Positions 8,043 to 16,999 of a DNA stretch of 64,000 nt are shown here, one piece after another. The first letter of the stretch is position 1. The number at the start of each line of letters is the position of its first letter. Both the position numbers and the translations under genes were made by a program. The stretch is taken from positions 1,302,001-1,366,000 of the forward strand of contig NZ_AP026763.1 of the NCBI RefSeq assembly GCF_026000435.1, written 5' to 3'. Below the pieces are notes generated by a model that did not search any database, had not been told where the DNA came from, and saw only the letters and a list, made by a program, of their open reading frames with translations. Source of the stretch: Vibrio sp. STUT-A11. Its GTDB lineage: Bacteria; Pseudomonadota; Gammaproteobacteria; Enterobacterales; Vibrionaceae.

Positions 8043-8732
8043 ATGGGTTTGTGTGTAAACATCGAAAAGTGGCAAATGCCTGCGGCGATTGGTATGGCTA
8101 CGGAGGCTATTCGTGCCAAGTACAACGAAGGTGCTGGTGGCGGTGGTTTTGGAATGGCTGATATTGAAATGGGCTCGAAGCTGGATGCTGGTAAGGTGCT
8201 TTCTACATTGGAGCAGATTAAGACCGTACACCCTCACTTATCTGATTGGGCGTTCTTTGCCTATGCTTCGCCACTTTGGAACTCTCAAAGCCTGACTCAA
8301 TGCTTTGTTGAACACTTACTGAATGATTGGATCGTGGAATGCGCTTTCACTGGTGTTGCACTACAAGCCAAAGTGGTGAAACGTATCGAAGCTATTCTTC
8401 CTTTGATTGCTGGTGGATTTGCGCTCGAGCAAATGGCAGGGGCTGATGTCCAGTTCGTAGCAGGTGAGGGGCACTACAAGCCAGTAGCGAGTCGAACCTC
8501 AATCATCAATGCGCTGGTGGAACATGATTGTGCCGCTAACCAGGTTAGCTCAGAAACGTATAAGAAAAAGCGCAAGCGTTACTACCAGACCCACTTCGAT
8601 GTGATCCAACCTCACATTGAGTCCATCAGAACGATATTGTTAGGCTATGACTCTTTATGTCAAAAACTCTTTAGGATTGGGGTTGAAAAACAAAATGGGT
8701 CAAATTACTATGCAAATATCCAGTATGGATAA
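8043..8732 (+). CDS. Unknown phage protein, possible late regulator
   Basis: 229-aa protein at the position lambdoid phages use for the antiterminator Q, just before the lysis genes. I do not recognise a Q domain. Visible features are a glycine-rich segment near residue 35 and a basic stretch YKKKRKRYYQTHFD near residue 180 that could bind nucleic acid. ATG 8043 follows GAGGGGAG with 8-9 nt spacing; the longer frame from TTG 7995 runs back to the LexA box region and is less likely. A terminator follows at 8750. Confidence 0.6.
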   Translation: MGLCVNIEKWQMPAAIGMATEAIRAKYNEGAGGGGFGMADIEMGSKLDAGKVLSTLEQIKTVHPHLSDWAFFAYASPLWNSQSLTQCFVEHLLNDWIVECAFTGVALQAKVVKRIEAILPLIAGGFALEQMAGADVQFVAGEGHYKPVASRTSIINALVEHDCAANQVSSETYKKKRKRYYQTHFDVIQPHIESIRTILLGYDSLCQKLFRIGVEKQNGSNYYANIQYG

Positions 8733-8749
8733 ATGTACATGAATTTTGA

Positions 8750-8774
8750 AAGCCGCCTTTTTGGCGGTTTTTTT
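8750..8774 (+). terminator. Rho-independent terminator
   Basis: 5-bp GC stem CCGCC/GGCGG with a T5 loop followed by seven T residues, directly after the 8043-8732 gene and before the lysis cassette. It could be the site at which a late antiterminator acts. Confidence 0.75.
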
Positions 8775-8802
8775 ATGCCTGAAATTTGAGTCGAGGGAGC
8801 TG

Positions 8803-9093
8803 ATGTCATTCTGTTTTTCTGAAGTGTGGCTCAAGCTGCACGACTTCAAAGGCCGTTTAATTGCTTACGGTGGAGGTAGTGGGGTTAGCTTTTTCAGTAA
8901 TGAAGTGGCAGCAAAAGCCCAACAAGCTGCAGAAACAGCTTCATCTACACCAGATATTACCCTCGCAAACTTGATCTCTTTGGGTGGCTTAGCTCTGATA
9001 GCTGCTCGTTTTATCTTTGATGTTTATGTCTATTTCGACAAAAAACGTTCTAAAGGAGGTGCTCGTGGCACTTGCTCAAACCAAGAACTTTAA
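8803..9093 (+). CDS. Phage holin candidate
   Basis: 96-aa protein with one clear membrane span (ITLANLISLGGLALIAARFI, about residues 52-71) followed by a charged tail (YFDKKRSKGG). It lies directly before the endolysin and overlaps it, the usual holin position. I chose ATG 8803 after GAGGGAG; the longer frame from 8746 would start in the terminator. Single-span holins are known in vibriophages. Confidence 0.7.
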   Translation: MSFCFSEVWLKLHDFKGRLIAYGGGSGVSFFSNEVAAKAQQAAETASSTPDITLANLISLGGLALIAARFIFDVYVYFDKKRSKGGARGTCSNQEL

Positions 9094-9433
9094 CCCCAAA
9101 ACAGATATTAAGCTGAACTGCTCCTGTGGATGTGGGAGCAACAAAGTGAGCCAGTCAGCATTAGACCAGCTGCAGAAGGTCCGTGACGAATTTGGTAAGG
9201 CGATGGTCGTTCGCTCTGGTTTTCGATGTGAAAAGCATCCGAGTGAAGCGCGTAAAGAAAAGCCCGGGCAACATTTCAATGGCGTGGCTTTTGATATTGC
9301 TTGTAACAACGGTTTTGATCGTCTTCGTCTTGTAGAGATTGCCCGCAAGCACGGCGCGAAAGGGATTGGGATTGCCAAAACCTTTGTTCATCTGGATTGG
9401 CGGGAAGGGTTACCCGTAATGTGGACTTACTAA
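9065..9433 (+). CDS. Endolysin, peptidase M15 (D-Ala-D-Ala carboxypeptidase-like)
   Basis: 122-aa peptidoglycan peptidase. The zinc ligands of the M15A family are visible: His70 and Asp77 in HFNGVAFD and His109 in VHLDWRE. N-terminal FNPKTDIKLNCSCGCGSNKVS is typical of phage M15 lysins. It would cut peptide cross-links after holin opens the membrane. GTG 9065 is preceded by AAAGGAGGT; the frame opening at 9017 is inside the holin gene. It has no signal peptide, consistent with holin-dependent export. Confidence 0.85.
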   Translation: MALAQTKNFNPKTDIKLNCSCGCGSNKVSQSALDQLQKVRDEFGKAMVVRSGFRCEKHPSEARKEKPGQHFNGVAFDIACNNGFDRLRLVEIARKHGAKGIGIAKTFVHLDWREGLPVMWTY

Positions 9434-9435
9434 CA

Positions 9436-9459
9436 AGCGATCAGAACGGTCGCTTTTTT
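9436..9459 (+). terminator. Terminator-like hairpin after endolysin
   Basis: 7-bp stem AGCGATC/GGTCGCT (one G-T pair), 5-nt loop, then a run of T. Located 3 bp after the endolysin stop. Confidence 0.65.
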
Positions 9460-9474
9460 AATGGAGAAAACCCA

Positions 9475-9654
9475 ATGAAAATTTTTCTACTCTCATTAGC
9501 TAAGAGCCTGATCGGTTATTGGGCTGCAAAGCTACTAAGCCCCGAAGCAGTCACCGAAGTATTACTAACTGTTGCTAAATCGCACGCCAAGAACACAAAG
9601 ACAGATACGGATGATCGTTTGGTTGCTGTAGTTGAGAAACACATTAACGGTTAA
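9475..9654 (+). CDS. Small lysis-region protein, unknown
   Basis: 59-aa protein with a hydrophobic N-terminus (MKIFLLSLAKSLIGYWAAKLL) that could be a membrane anchor, and a polar C-terminus. ATG 9475 follows ATGGAGAA. The position after holin and endolysin suggests an accessory lysis protein, but no Rz-type coiled coil or lipobox is present. Confidence 0.5.
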   Translation: MKIFLLSLAKSLIGYWAAKLLSPEAVTEVLLTVAKSHAKNTKTDTDDRLVAVVEKHING

Positions 9655-9689
9655 GCGAAAGTGACCGCCGGCCAACCTTTGGAGGATGC

Positions 9690-10424
9690 ATGCAAATAAA
9701 TGTTGCACTCGATAATGTCGACCAATTGCTGGGTAAGCAATTCTCCAGGCTTGGTAATCAAATGAAATATGCCATGGTGCGTACAATCAACTCGTTGGCT
9801 TACGAAGATGTAAAGCCTGCGTTCATCAGTGAGATGAAGCGTAAGCTCGATAATCCCACGAGGTTTACCCTTAATAGCGTTGGCATTGCGCCCGCCAAGA
9901 AATCAAGCATGGCGGCAAGAACCTTTGTTCGTAATGAGGCTTCCAAGGGGACGCCACCTGCCGACTACCTAGCGCCCAACGCCACTGGTGGACCTGCTCA
10001 CCTTAAGCGTAGTGAAAAACTATTGCAGCGACGTGGAGTGCTCAAACGTTCGCAGAGGCTCATTCCGGGTCGTAGAACTAAGTTGAATCGCTACGGGAAC
10101 TGGTCAGGCGCCCAGATGAATAAGGCGCTATCGAACATCGGTCATCAGCATGACCGATGGCAGAACACTAACCGTAATACCCGTGTGAAGAAAGGCAGGG
10201 CTCGCTATACCTACTTCTTGATCCGTAACGGTCACCCTAATTTGACTCCTGGCATTTGGAAGGAGGAGCGCGGCTGGGCTTATCCATGGGTGCTCTTTGC
10301 TGATAATTCACAACAGCGAAAGCGAGTGCTTGACTTCCATTCTACATCCGAACGTGTGGTGCGCATGAATGCTACTCGTCGAGCCAAGCAAGCCATTAAC
10401 CACGCCTTGGCAACGGCGAGGTGA
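9690..10424 (+). CDS. Phage minor tail protein Z-like
   Basis: 244-aa strongly basic protein. The N-terminus (helix, then YAMVRTINSLAYEDVKPAF) and arginine/lysine-rich middle recall lambda gpZ (tail completion), which binds at the head end of the tail. In lambda the gene lies after FII; here it precedes the terminase, a displaced position. GGAGG at 9681-9685 supports ATG 9690. The Z assignment is tentative. Confidence 0.5.
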   Translation: MQINVALDNVDQLLGKQFSRLGNQMKYAMVRTINSLAYEDVKPAFISEMKRKLDNPTRFTLNSVGIAPAKKSSMAARTFVRNEASKGTPPADYLAPNATGGPAHLKRSEKLLQRRGVLKRSQRLIPGRRTKLNRYGNWSGAQMNKALSNIGHQHDRWQNTNRNTRVKKGRARYTYFLIRNGHPNLTPGIWKEERGWAYPWVLFADNSQQRKRVLDFHSTSERVVRMNATRRAKQAINHALATAR

Positions 10425-10525
10425 GTCAACTGAAGTGGGTCCTTCCCCGTCGGGCCTGTTGCGGGTGTTTCGATGCCCGACGTTTCTCTATTTACGAAAT
10501 TTTTTGAATCGAGGTTGTTGTTTAA

Positions 10526-11068
10526 ATGTCGATGATCAAAACAGCTTCAAAAGTCGAACCTCACTGGCTCAATAAATCCACGATGGCTGAGAGTCTTGGC
10601 ATTAGTGTTCAAGCCTTTGACAAGTGGGGCGTGAAGCCGGTTGCTAAGGTGGGGAGGTCGGTCTATTTCACCGTTGCTGATGTGCTTTACAACCGCAAGC
10701 AAAATGAAGTCGAGAAACACCAACCTAAGCACACCGAACAGCAAGATCCGGATGAAGGTTGCCTTGAGTACGAGCGCTACCGATTAACGAAAGCTCAAGC
10801 CGATAGTCAGGAACTCAAAAACGAAATCGCGACACAGGAAGTGGTACCTGTAGATTTTGCTACATACGCATTAGCCAAAGTTTCAGCCGAAGCATCAGGG
10901 GTTATCGATAGTTTGCCTTTGAATATCATCCGAAAGCATCCAGAGCTTACGACGATTCAGACCGAGAATATTAAGCGCGAGTTGGCCAAAGCTCTGAATA
11001 CATTAAGCCGGTTAGAAAGATCTTTGCCTGAGATATTAAATGACTATATCCGAGAAACAACTGAGTAA
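10526..11068 (+). CDS. Terminase small subunit (Nu1/DUF1441-like)
   Basis: 180-aa DNA-packaging protein. Residues 15-55 (LNKSTMAESLGISVQAFDKWGVKPVAKVGRSVYF) form the winged-helix that binds the packaging site. YRLTKAQADSQELKNEIA is the conserved helix of the Nu1 family. It overlaps the large subunit gene by 29 bp, as expected for a terminase pair. Confidence 0.85.
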   Translation: MSMIKTASKVEPHWLNKSTMAESLGISVQAFDKWGVKPVAKVGRSVYFTVADVLYNRKQNEVEKHQPKHTEQQDPDEGCLEYERYRLTKAQADSQELKNEIATQEVVPVDFATYALAKVSAEASGVIDSLPLNIIRKHPELTTIQTENIKRELAKALNTLSRLERSLPEILNDYIRETTE

Positions 11069-12935
11069 CTTTCAAGCTGCAGTGAAAAAAGGACTGGCCA
11101 CCTTCTGGCGCCCAATGCCAATGACTGCAGTTGAATGGGCAGATGAGCACTTCTTTTTGTCTGCTGAATCATCTTACTTGGAAGGTCGTTGGGAGACTCT
11201 GCACTTTCAGGTAGCGATACTTAACTGCATGGGTAACGATGAAATCAGAGTCGTGAACCTGATGAAGTCAGCCCGTGTTGGTTATTCGCAAATGCTCAAA
11301 GCAGCGATTGCCTACATGTTGGAGCACAAGAAGCGAAACCAGTTATTGTTTCAGCCGACTGATGCTGCAGCTACAGGTTTTATGAAAGCTCATATCGAGT
11401 CAATGATCCGCGACGTTCCGGTCGTCAAAGCATTAGCTCCCTGGTACGGAAAGAAACATCGAGACAACACGCTCGACACTAAGAAGTTTTCAAACCGTCG
11501 ACAACTTTGGTGTTTAGGTGGAACTGCTGCTAAGAACTATCGCGAAAAGTCGGTAGATACGGTGGTCTATGATGAGCTCGCAGCCTTTCCTGCAGATGTT
11601 GAAAAGGAAGGCGCACCTACGTTCCTTGGTGATCGTCGTTTAGAAGGTTCTGTATTTGGTAAATCTATTCGCGGTTCTACACCAAAGAATAAGCATGAAT
11701 GCCAGATAGAAAGAGCATGCAAAGAAAGCGGCATCATGATGCGCTATGAGATCCCATGTCCTCACTGTGGCGAATATCAGTATTTACAGTGGGGTGGTCC
11801 AGACGCTGACTTCGGTATGAAATTCGATAAGTCGGATCCATCCAGTGTTGCTTACTTATGTCCTCATTGCGCAGCGCTTGGTACCTATGCGGAATGGATG
11901 CCACAGCAATACAAAGGAATTTGGCGAGACCGACTTTCTGACCTCGCAACCAAAGACGGTATGGAGTGGACAACTATCGATGGTAAACCTGTCGACGCTC
12001 CTGAATTTGTCAGCTTTCACATTTGGTCCGCGTATTCACCATTTACCGATTGGCGCCGCTTGGTTCAAGACTGGCTAAAGGCTAAGGATGATGTCGGTAA
12101 GCTCAAAACATTTGTGAACACCATATTGGGTGAAACATGGGAAGAGCAGGGTGAAAAACTCGACTCGGACGAACTGTACCGACGCAGGGAAAACTATCTG
12201 TCTGATGTGCCAGCTGGTGGTGTCGTGCTTACTTGTGCGGTGGACGTTCAGGATGACCGACTCGAATGTGAAGTGAAAGCATGGGGTAAAGGGGACGAAA
12301 GCTGGGGCATTGATTTCAAAATTATCTATGGCGATCTAGCCAAACCTCAGATTTGGGAAGAACTCGACCAGTTCCTTTCGCAGAACTATCAGCATGAATC
12401 TGGCAACAAACTTCATATCGCTTGTACTTGTATCGACTCCGGTGGTCACTTTACCCAAGAGGTGTACAAGTTTGTTAAGTCGCGTGAGAGCCGCCGAATC
12501 TTTGCCATTAAAGGTGTTGGTGGTGTTGGGCGTCCGATAGTTTCTCGCCCATCAACATCCAATAAAGCAAAAATCAAACTCTTTGCTGTCGGTACCGATA
12601 CCTGCAAAGAGTTGGTCATGGCCAGACTTCAAATTCTTGATAGAGGCTTTGGTTATTACCACTACCCGATAGATAACCGCTTTGATGAAGAGTTCTTCAA
12701 ACAGCTTACTGCTGAAGAACGAAGAACTCGGTACCAAAAAGGCCACGCCATTCTCGAGTGGGTGAAAGTACGTAAACGGAACGAAGCATTCGACTTGGAA
12801 GTTTACAACCTGGCAGCGCGAGAAATCCTTAATCCAAATTACGACGCTTTGGCTTTACACCTCCAAGAAGTAGAGGAGGTCGAAGACAAACCGAAAACCA
12901 AGCCAAGACGTCGATTCAAAATGAAAGGTTTTTAG
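11040..12935 (+). CDS. Terminase large subunit (lambda gpA family)
   Basis: 631-aa packaging motor and nuclease. Residues 76-84 (KSARVGYSQ) form the deviant Walker A seen in gpA proteins, and VVYDEL (Asp178-Glu179) is Walker B. Two CPHC zinc-knuckle pairs lie near 240 and 275. The nuclease region includes VDVQDDRLE and CIDSGGHFTQEV with acidic metal ligands. Length is close to lambda gpA (641 aa). It cuts concatemers at cos and translocates DNA into the prohead. Confidence 0.95.
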   Translation: MTISEKQLSNFQAAVKKGLATFWRPMPMTAVEWADEHFFLSAESSYLEGRWETLHFQVAILNCMGNDEIRVVNLMKSARVGYSQMLKAAIAYMLEHKKRNQLLFQPTDAAATGFMKAHIESMIRDVPVVKALAPWYGKKHRDNTLDTKKFSNRRQLWCLGGTAAKNYREKSVDTVVYDELAAFPADVEKEGAPTFLGDRRLEGSVFGKSIRGSTPKNKHECQIERACKESGIMMRYEIPCPHCGEYQYLQWGGPDADFGMKFDKSDPSSVAYLCPHCAALGTYAEWMPQQYKGIWRDRLSDLATKDGMEWTTIDGKPVDAPEFVSFHIWSAYSPFTDWRRLVQDWLKAKDDVGKLKTFVNTILGETWEEQGEKLDSDELYRRRENYLSDVPAGGVVLTCAVDVQDDRLECEVKAWGKGDESWGIDFKIIYGDLAKPQIWEELDQFLSQNYQHESGNKLHIACTCIDSGGHFTQEVYKFVKSRESRRIFAIKGVGGVGRPIVSRPSTSNKAKIKLFAVGTDTCKELVMARLQILDRGFGYYHYPIDNRFDEEFFKQLTAEERRTRYQKGHAILEWVKVRKRNEAFDLEVYNLAAREILNPNYDALALHLQEVEEVEDKPKTKPRRRFKMKGF

Positions 12936-13181
12936 ATGGCACTAACTGAAAGTGAAGCTACGCGAAAAGCGTGGTTGGTAGAAGCTATAAGCGCCATCCA
13001 GAACGCGCAGCTTGGCAACTTAACCTCTGGAAAATCTTCCCTGAGTTTTAACGGACGGAACGTGACAAACATGTCGCCAACCGAAATGGAAACACTTCGT
13101 CGCAGCTACGCAGCAGAATTAACGAAGTTGGAGCGAAAAGAGCAAGGCGTCAGAACACGAACCATCAGATGTATAGGGTAA
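12936..13181 (+). CDS. Head-tail joining protein gpW-like
   Basis: 81-aa protein immediately after terminase, where lambda has gpW (68 aa). It contains a helix, a short beta hairpin (KSSLSFNGRNVTNMSP) and a basic C-terminal helix (METLRRSYAAELTKLERK), the gpW layout. It would extend the portal to accept the tail. Confidence 0.8.
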   Translation: MALTESEATRKAWLVEAISAIQNAQLGNLTSGKSSLSFNGRNVTNMSPTEMETLRRSYAAELTKLERKEQGVRTRTIRCIG

Positions 13182-13185
13182 CCAC

Positions 13186-14628
13186 ATGAAGAAATCACCA
13201 ATTCAGCGCATGGTGGTGAATGAAATGCGCCGTATGTACGACGCAGGGAATCCTGATCGAATGTCGCTATCGTGGGACTCCACACCATACACCGCCGACC
13301 AAGTGATTTACCACCAGTTGGAAATGTTGCGATCTCGGTCTCGTCAGCAAGCCAGAAATAACGACTACGTGATTCGGCTGATTCAGGTGATGCAGGACAA
13401 CATCGTTGGGGCAACTGGTTTTAAGCTGCGCTCGAAGGTCAAAACGAAACAAGGTAAAGCCAGCTATAAAGCGCGTCAGATGGTTGAGTCACTTTGGAGT
13501 GAATTTGAAGATGTAGTTTCGCTGGTGGAATTCGAAAAGCAAATCGTTGCCGCTCAAATAACGGATGGTGAAGCGTTTGTCTTTTTGCGCGTTGGAGCTT
13601 CTGGTCAACTGTATCCGGAGCTAATCGAGCCAAGTCGAATTGATATCAATTACAACAGTGAGAGAGGAAACAACTCGATCATCATGGGGATTGAGTATGA
13701 CGATAACCTCAACCCCGTGGCTTATCACGTTAATGACACTTACGAAAAGCAGCATCCAGGTGTAGGAAGTCAGATCCAATACTCAGGTAAGCGGACTCGT
13801 ATCCCTGCTTCAAACATGCTGCATGTATTCCGAAAAATGTTTGTCGGTCAAAAACGCGGTGTGCCTTGGGTTGCTCCTTCGCTTGGTCGTTTGTTTCAAC
13901 TTGGTGAGGCAGAAAAAGCAGCGCTCACGGCCTTTCGGATAGGCGCTGCCAAGATGGGCTTCTTCCGTTCTGAAGGGGACGATGAATACACCGGTGATGA
14001 AGAGTCCGGTGACATGATGCTAAACGCCGAAGCGGGTACCTTTGAAAATATCGGCAACCTGCATTTTGAATCGTTCGACCCAACTTTTCCCTCTGGTGAC
14101 TTTGCCCCGTTCGTTGAGCGCATCCTGAAAGGGGTCTCTTCGGGTTGGGGTGTGGATTACCACACCGTAGGTAATGACCTCGCTGGGGTGAACTACTCCA
14201 GTGCGCGGGTTGGCTCTCTTGATACCCGGGAACATTACAAAAGCCTTCAGACGTGGATGATCAAAACGTTTGTTAAGCCACTGTTCAAACGCTTTGTTGC
14301 GTTGAGTCACTTTAATGGTAGGTTTGGAGCCTTACCGCATCCGGTTTCCTCCTATTACGATGCTCAATTTGTCGGACGACGATGGGACTGGGTTGACCCG
14401 CAAAAAGAAGCCAACAGCAAAAAGATCCTTTACGAAATTAAAGCCATGTCGCTTTCACAAATCATCCGGGAGCGAGGCGACGATCCTGAGGATGTATTCA
14501 ACGAGATTGCTGAAGAAAACGCATTAATGCTGAAGCTTGGCATTACACCAACACAAGTATTTTCCGCGATAGCGCCGGAAGAAGACGACGATGAGGAAAA
14601 GGCCAATGCCAAGTCCAAAGCCACATGA
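13186..14628 (+). CDS. Portal protein (lambda gpB family)
   Basis: 480-aa capsid-vertex portal of the lambda gpB family (PF05136). Recognisable blocks are RSRSRQQARNNDYVIRLIQVM near the N-terminus, GEAFVFLRV, NMLHVFRKMFVGQKRGVPWVAPSL, and an acidic C-terminus. The twelve-subunit ring would dock terminase and gpW. It overlaps the capsid-protease gene by 38 bp. Confidence 0.9.
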   Translation: MKKSPIQRMVVNEMRRMYDAGNPDRMSLSWDSTPYTADQVIYHQLEMLRSRSRQQARNNDYVIRLIQVMQDNIVGATGFKLRSKVKTKQGKASYKARQMVESLWSEFEDVVSLVEFEKQIVAAQITDGEAFVFLRVGASGQLYPELIEPSRIDINYNSERGNNSIIMGIEYDDNLNPVAYHVNDTYEKQHPGVGSQIQYSGKRTRIPASNMLHVFRKMFVGQKRGVPWVAPSLGRLFQLGEAEKAALTAFRIGAAKMGFFRSEGDDEYTGDEESGDMMLNAEAGTFENIGNLHFESFDPTFPSGDFAPFVERILKGVSSGWGVDYHTVGNDLAGVNYSSARVGSLDTREHYKSLQTWMIKTFVKPLFKRFVALSHFNGRFGALPHPVSSYYDAQFVGRRWDWVDPQKEANSKKILYEIKAMSLSQIIRERGDDPEDVFNEIAEENALMLKLGITPTQVFSAIAPEEDDDEEKANAKSKAT

Positions 14629-16429
14629 AATCAAAATAGGGGAATCCTTCGAACGCTCGATGATCATCGATGCCAGCCGAGGCATTGACGAAGAGAAGCG
14701 TACCGTTGATGTGTCATTTTCCTCTGAAATCGAAGTACCTCGCTGGTTCGGTACTGAAGTTCTTGACCATTCGCCCGGTGCGGTTCGACTGGAGCGCCTG
14801 AATGACGGCGGTGCAGTACTGATGGACCACAATCGAAGTGATCAGGTTGGCGTTGTAGAGGTTGCCTCTATCGATGCTGACCGTAAAGGCCGAGCCACAC
14901 TGCGATTTGGTCGCAGTGAAAGGGCAACCGATATTTTCAATGACATCGTTGACGGGATCCGAAAGAAAGTCAGCGTGCACTACAAAATTTTTGCTTACGA
15001 ACGACGCGAAGGTGAAAACGGTCAACCTGACACCATCAAGGTTACCGATTGGGAGCCTACCGAAATTTCTATTGTTGCTGTTCCTGCCGACGCCAGTGTC
15101 GGTGTCGGTCGCAGTGACGAACCATCAACTAAAAAGGAGGCAGAAATGCCAGCTCCAACTAATGAACAAGTGGAACAGCAACGTGACGGTGGTCAGCAAA
15201 CTATTCCTGCGCCAGCTGCTCCGGCTATCACCAATGAGCAGGTACGCTCAGATGAACGTAAGCGTATCGCAGAGATTTCCCGTGCGGCAGAAAATGCCCC
15301 CTGGGATTTAAGTGCGCTACGCGACGACGCTATCGAGAATGGTATGTCGATCGAACAATTCCGTGCAGCCGCATTCGAACAAGCGTCAGCACAACCGAAG
15401 CCAGCCGCCGCTCGTATGAGTGACGAGATGATGCAGCGTGAAAATCGCGAATACTCACTGGTTCGTGCATTGAATGCTCAGATGTCTGGCGACTGGTCAG
15501 AGGCAGGGTTTGAGCGTGAAATGTCTCAAGAACTGCGTAGCCAAGGTGGCTCTGTTGTCGGTGGTGGTCTGATTGTGCCGGTGAGCATCTTCAGTTCTCA
15601 ACGTGCCGATACCGCCAACAACTCTGGCCTGATTGGTACCCAGCACATGGCGAATCAGTTCATTGATATCATGCGTGCCAATACCTTGCTGGGTAAACTG
15701 GGCGCTCGATTCCTTCCTGGTCTTAACGGCAATGTGTCCATGCCGAAGAAAACCGCTTCAGCAACCTTTGGCTGGTTAGCAGAAAAAGAGAATGCGACAG
15801 AATCAGACGTAACGACTGGTAACGTGACGCTAAGCGGTAAACACGTTGGTGGTATTGTGCCACTTACGTTTGAGTTGATGCGTCAGTCGTCTCCGGCCAT
15901 CGAGCAGATTGTGCGTGAAGACATGCTAACTGGTATGGCTTTAGCAATTGACTTGGCTGGCTTTAGCGGTACCGGCTTAAACAATCAGCCACTGGGCATT
16001 TTGAACACTGCAGGTGTCCAAACCGTGGATATCGCAGACAACGTCAACCTTATTCCGACGTTTAGTGAAGTTGTGAAAATGGAAGGCGTGTTAGATGACG
16101 CCAATGCGCTGATGGGCTCACTCGCGTATGCATTCCGTCCTACCGTGTACTCAGCACTGAAAACCGCGAAAAAAGATGCAGGTTCGGGTCGATTCGTTAT
16201 CGAAGGCGGTGAATGTAATGGCTACAAAGCACATAGCTCAACTCAAATGCCTGCTGGTGGCTCACTGTTCGGTAACTTCTCTGATGTGATGATTGGTACC
16301 TGGGGAATGGTAGAGCTGATCCCAACTCGCAATAGCCAAACGGGTGGTTTGGATATCGGCTGTCACCAAATGGCTGATGTCGCTGTCCGTAACCCTCAAT
16401 CCTTTGTGAAAGGTGTCCCAGCGGCATAA
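14591..16429 (+). CDS. Prohead protease fused to HK97-type major capsid protein
   Basis: 612-aa fusion. Residues about 10-175 are a prohead protease of the S78/HK97 type with His80 (LMDHN) and Ser128 (KKVSVHY). A low-complexity, Gln/Ala/Pro-rich linker with a coiled coil (about 180-275) would act as scaffold. Residues about 300-612 are an HK97-fold major capsid protein (FGWLAEKENATESDVTTG, GKHVGGIVPLTFEL, GLNNQPLGILN). Self-cleavage would release mature capsid protein during assembly (family knowledge). It overlaps the portal gene. ATG 14606 is an alternative start. Confidence 0.88.
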   Translation: MRKRPMPSPKPHEIKIGESFERSMIIDASRGIDEEKRTVDVSFSSEIEVPRWFGTEVLDHSPGAVRLERLNDGGAVLMDHNRSDQVGVVEVASIDADRKGRATLRFGRSERATDIFNDIVDGIRKKVSVHYKIFAYERREGENGQPDTIKVTDWEPTEISIVAVPADASVGVGRSDEPSTKKEAEMPAPTNEQVEQQRDGGQQTIPAPAAPAITNEQVRSDERKRIAEISRAAENAPWDLSALRDDAIENGMSIEQFRAAAFEQASAQPKPAAARMSDEMMQRENREYSLVRALNAQMSGDWSEAGFEREMSQELRSQGGSVVGGGLIVPVSIFSSQRADTANNSGLIGTQHMANQFIDIMRANTLLGKLGARFLPGLNGNVSMPKKTASATFGWLAEKENATESDVTTGNVTLSGKHVGGIVPLTFELMRQSSPAIEQIVREDMLTGMALAIDLAGFSGTGLNNQPLGILNTAGVQTVDIADNVNLIPTFSEVVKMEGVLDDANALMGSLAYAFRPTVYSALKTAKKDAGSGRFVIEGGECNGYKAHSSTQMPAGGSLFGNFSDVMIGTWGMVELIPTRNSQTGGLDIGCHQMADVAVRNPQSFVKGVPAA

Positions 16430-16455
16430 CCAAACCGTGATTTTCATTAATTAAT

Positions 16456-16480
16456 GCCTCAGCAGCGCTGGGGCGTTTTT
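16456..16480 (+). terminator. Terminator-like hairpin after capsid gene
   Basis: 8-bp stem GCCTCAGC/GCTGGGGC (one T-G pair), 3-nt loop, then GTTTTT. It probably attenuates transcription after the highly expressed capsid gene. Confidence 0.65.
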
Positions 16481-16500
16481 GTCTTAATCAGGAGCAAAAG

Positions 16501-16677
16501 ATGGACAAAGTAAAACTCAAGCTGACTCGCGGTACCGTGATTTCAAAAGGTGTGCATGGCGTCAAAGATGAAATCGTCGAAGTAGACCCACAAACCGCAT
16601 TGAATCTTCGTCAGGCTGGTGCTGCGGTTATCGCAGAAGACGACGCAAAAGTCGGCAAGCCAACTACTAAGAAGTAA
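16501..16677 (+). CDS. Small head protein, unknown (FI-like position)
   Basis: 58-aa protein between capsid and FII-like genes. ATG 16501 follows CAGGAGCAAAAG. The sequence VISKGVHGVKDEIVEVDPQTALNLRQAGAAVIAE resembles the small SH3-like head proteins common in this position. The C-terminus is lysine-rich. No firm family. Confidence 0.65.
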   Translation: MDKVKLKLTRGTVISKGVHGVKDEIVEVDPQTALNLRQAGAAVIAEDDAKVGKPTTKK

Positions 16678-16682
16678 TAGCT

Positions 16683-16982
16683 ATGAGTGACTGGTCTCAA
16701 TCGGTGGCTGAAATGGACGCCACCTTATTTGGCGCGTTCGGCACGTCTGCCACGATTGCTGGTATTCCGGTATCGGTGATCGTCGATGAAGGGGAAGTGG
16801 TTTTTGATGGGACGGTGCAAGGTACTCGTCGCACTGTCTCACTCACTAAAGCTGAGGCTAACGCAGCTGGCTTAACACCAGCGCGCGGACAAGTTGTGGT
16901 CGTTCCTGGTGAATCGATAGAAAGCCGAATAGCGCAACCGCCAATCATAGAAGACGGGTTATACATATTGGTCTTAGATTGA
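16683..16982 (+). CDS. Head-tail connector FII-like
   Basis: 99-aa protein, close to lambda gpFII (117 aa), with a helical N-terminus, then a beta barrel (SVIVDEGEVVFDGTVQGTR, ARGQVVVVPGESIESR, EDGLYILVLD). It would bind gpW and form the tail attachment surface. It follows the capsid genes and precedes the U-like gene. Confidence 0.72.
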   Translation: MSDWSQSVAEMDATLFGAFGTSATIAGIPVSVIVDEGEVVFDGTVQGTRRTVSLTKAEANAAGLTPARGQVVVVPGESIESRIAQPPIIEDGLYILVLD

Positions 16983-16999
16983 TTTAGAGGGCATCACCT

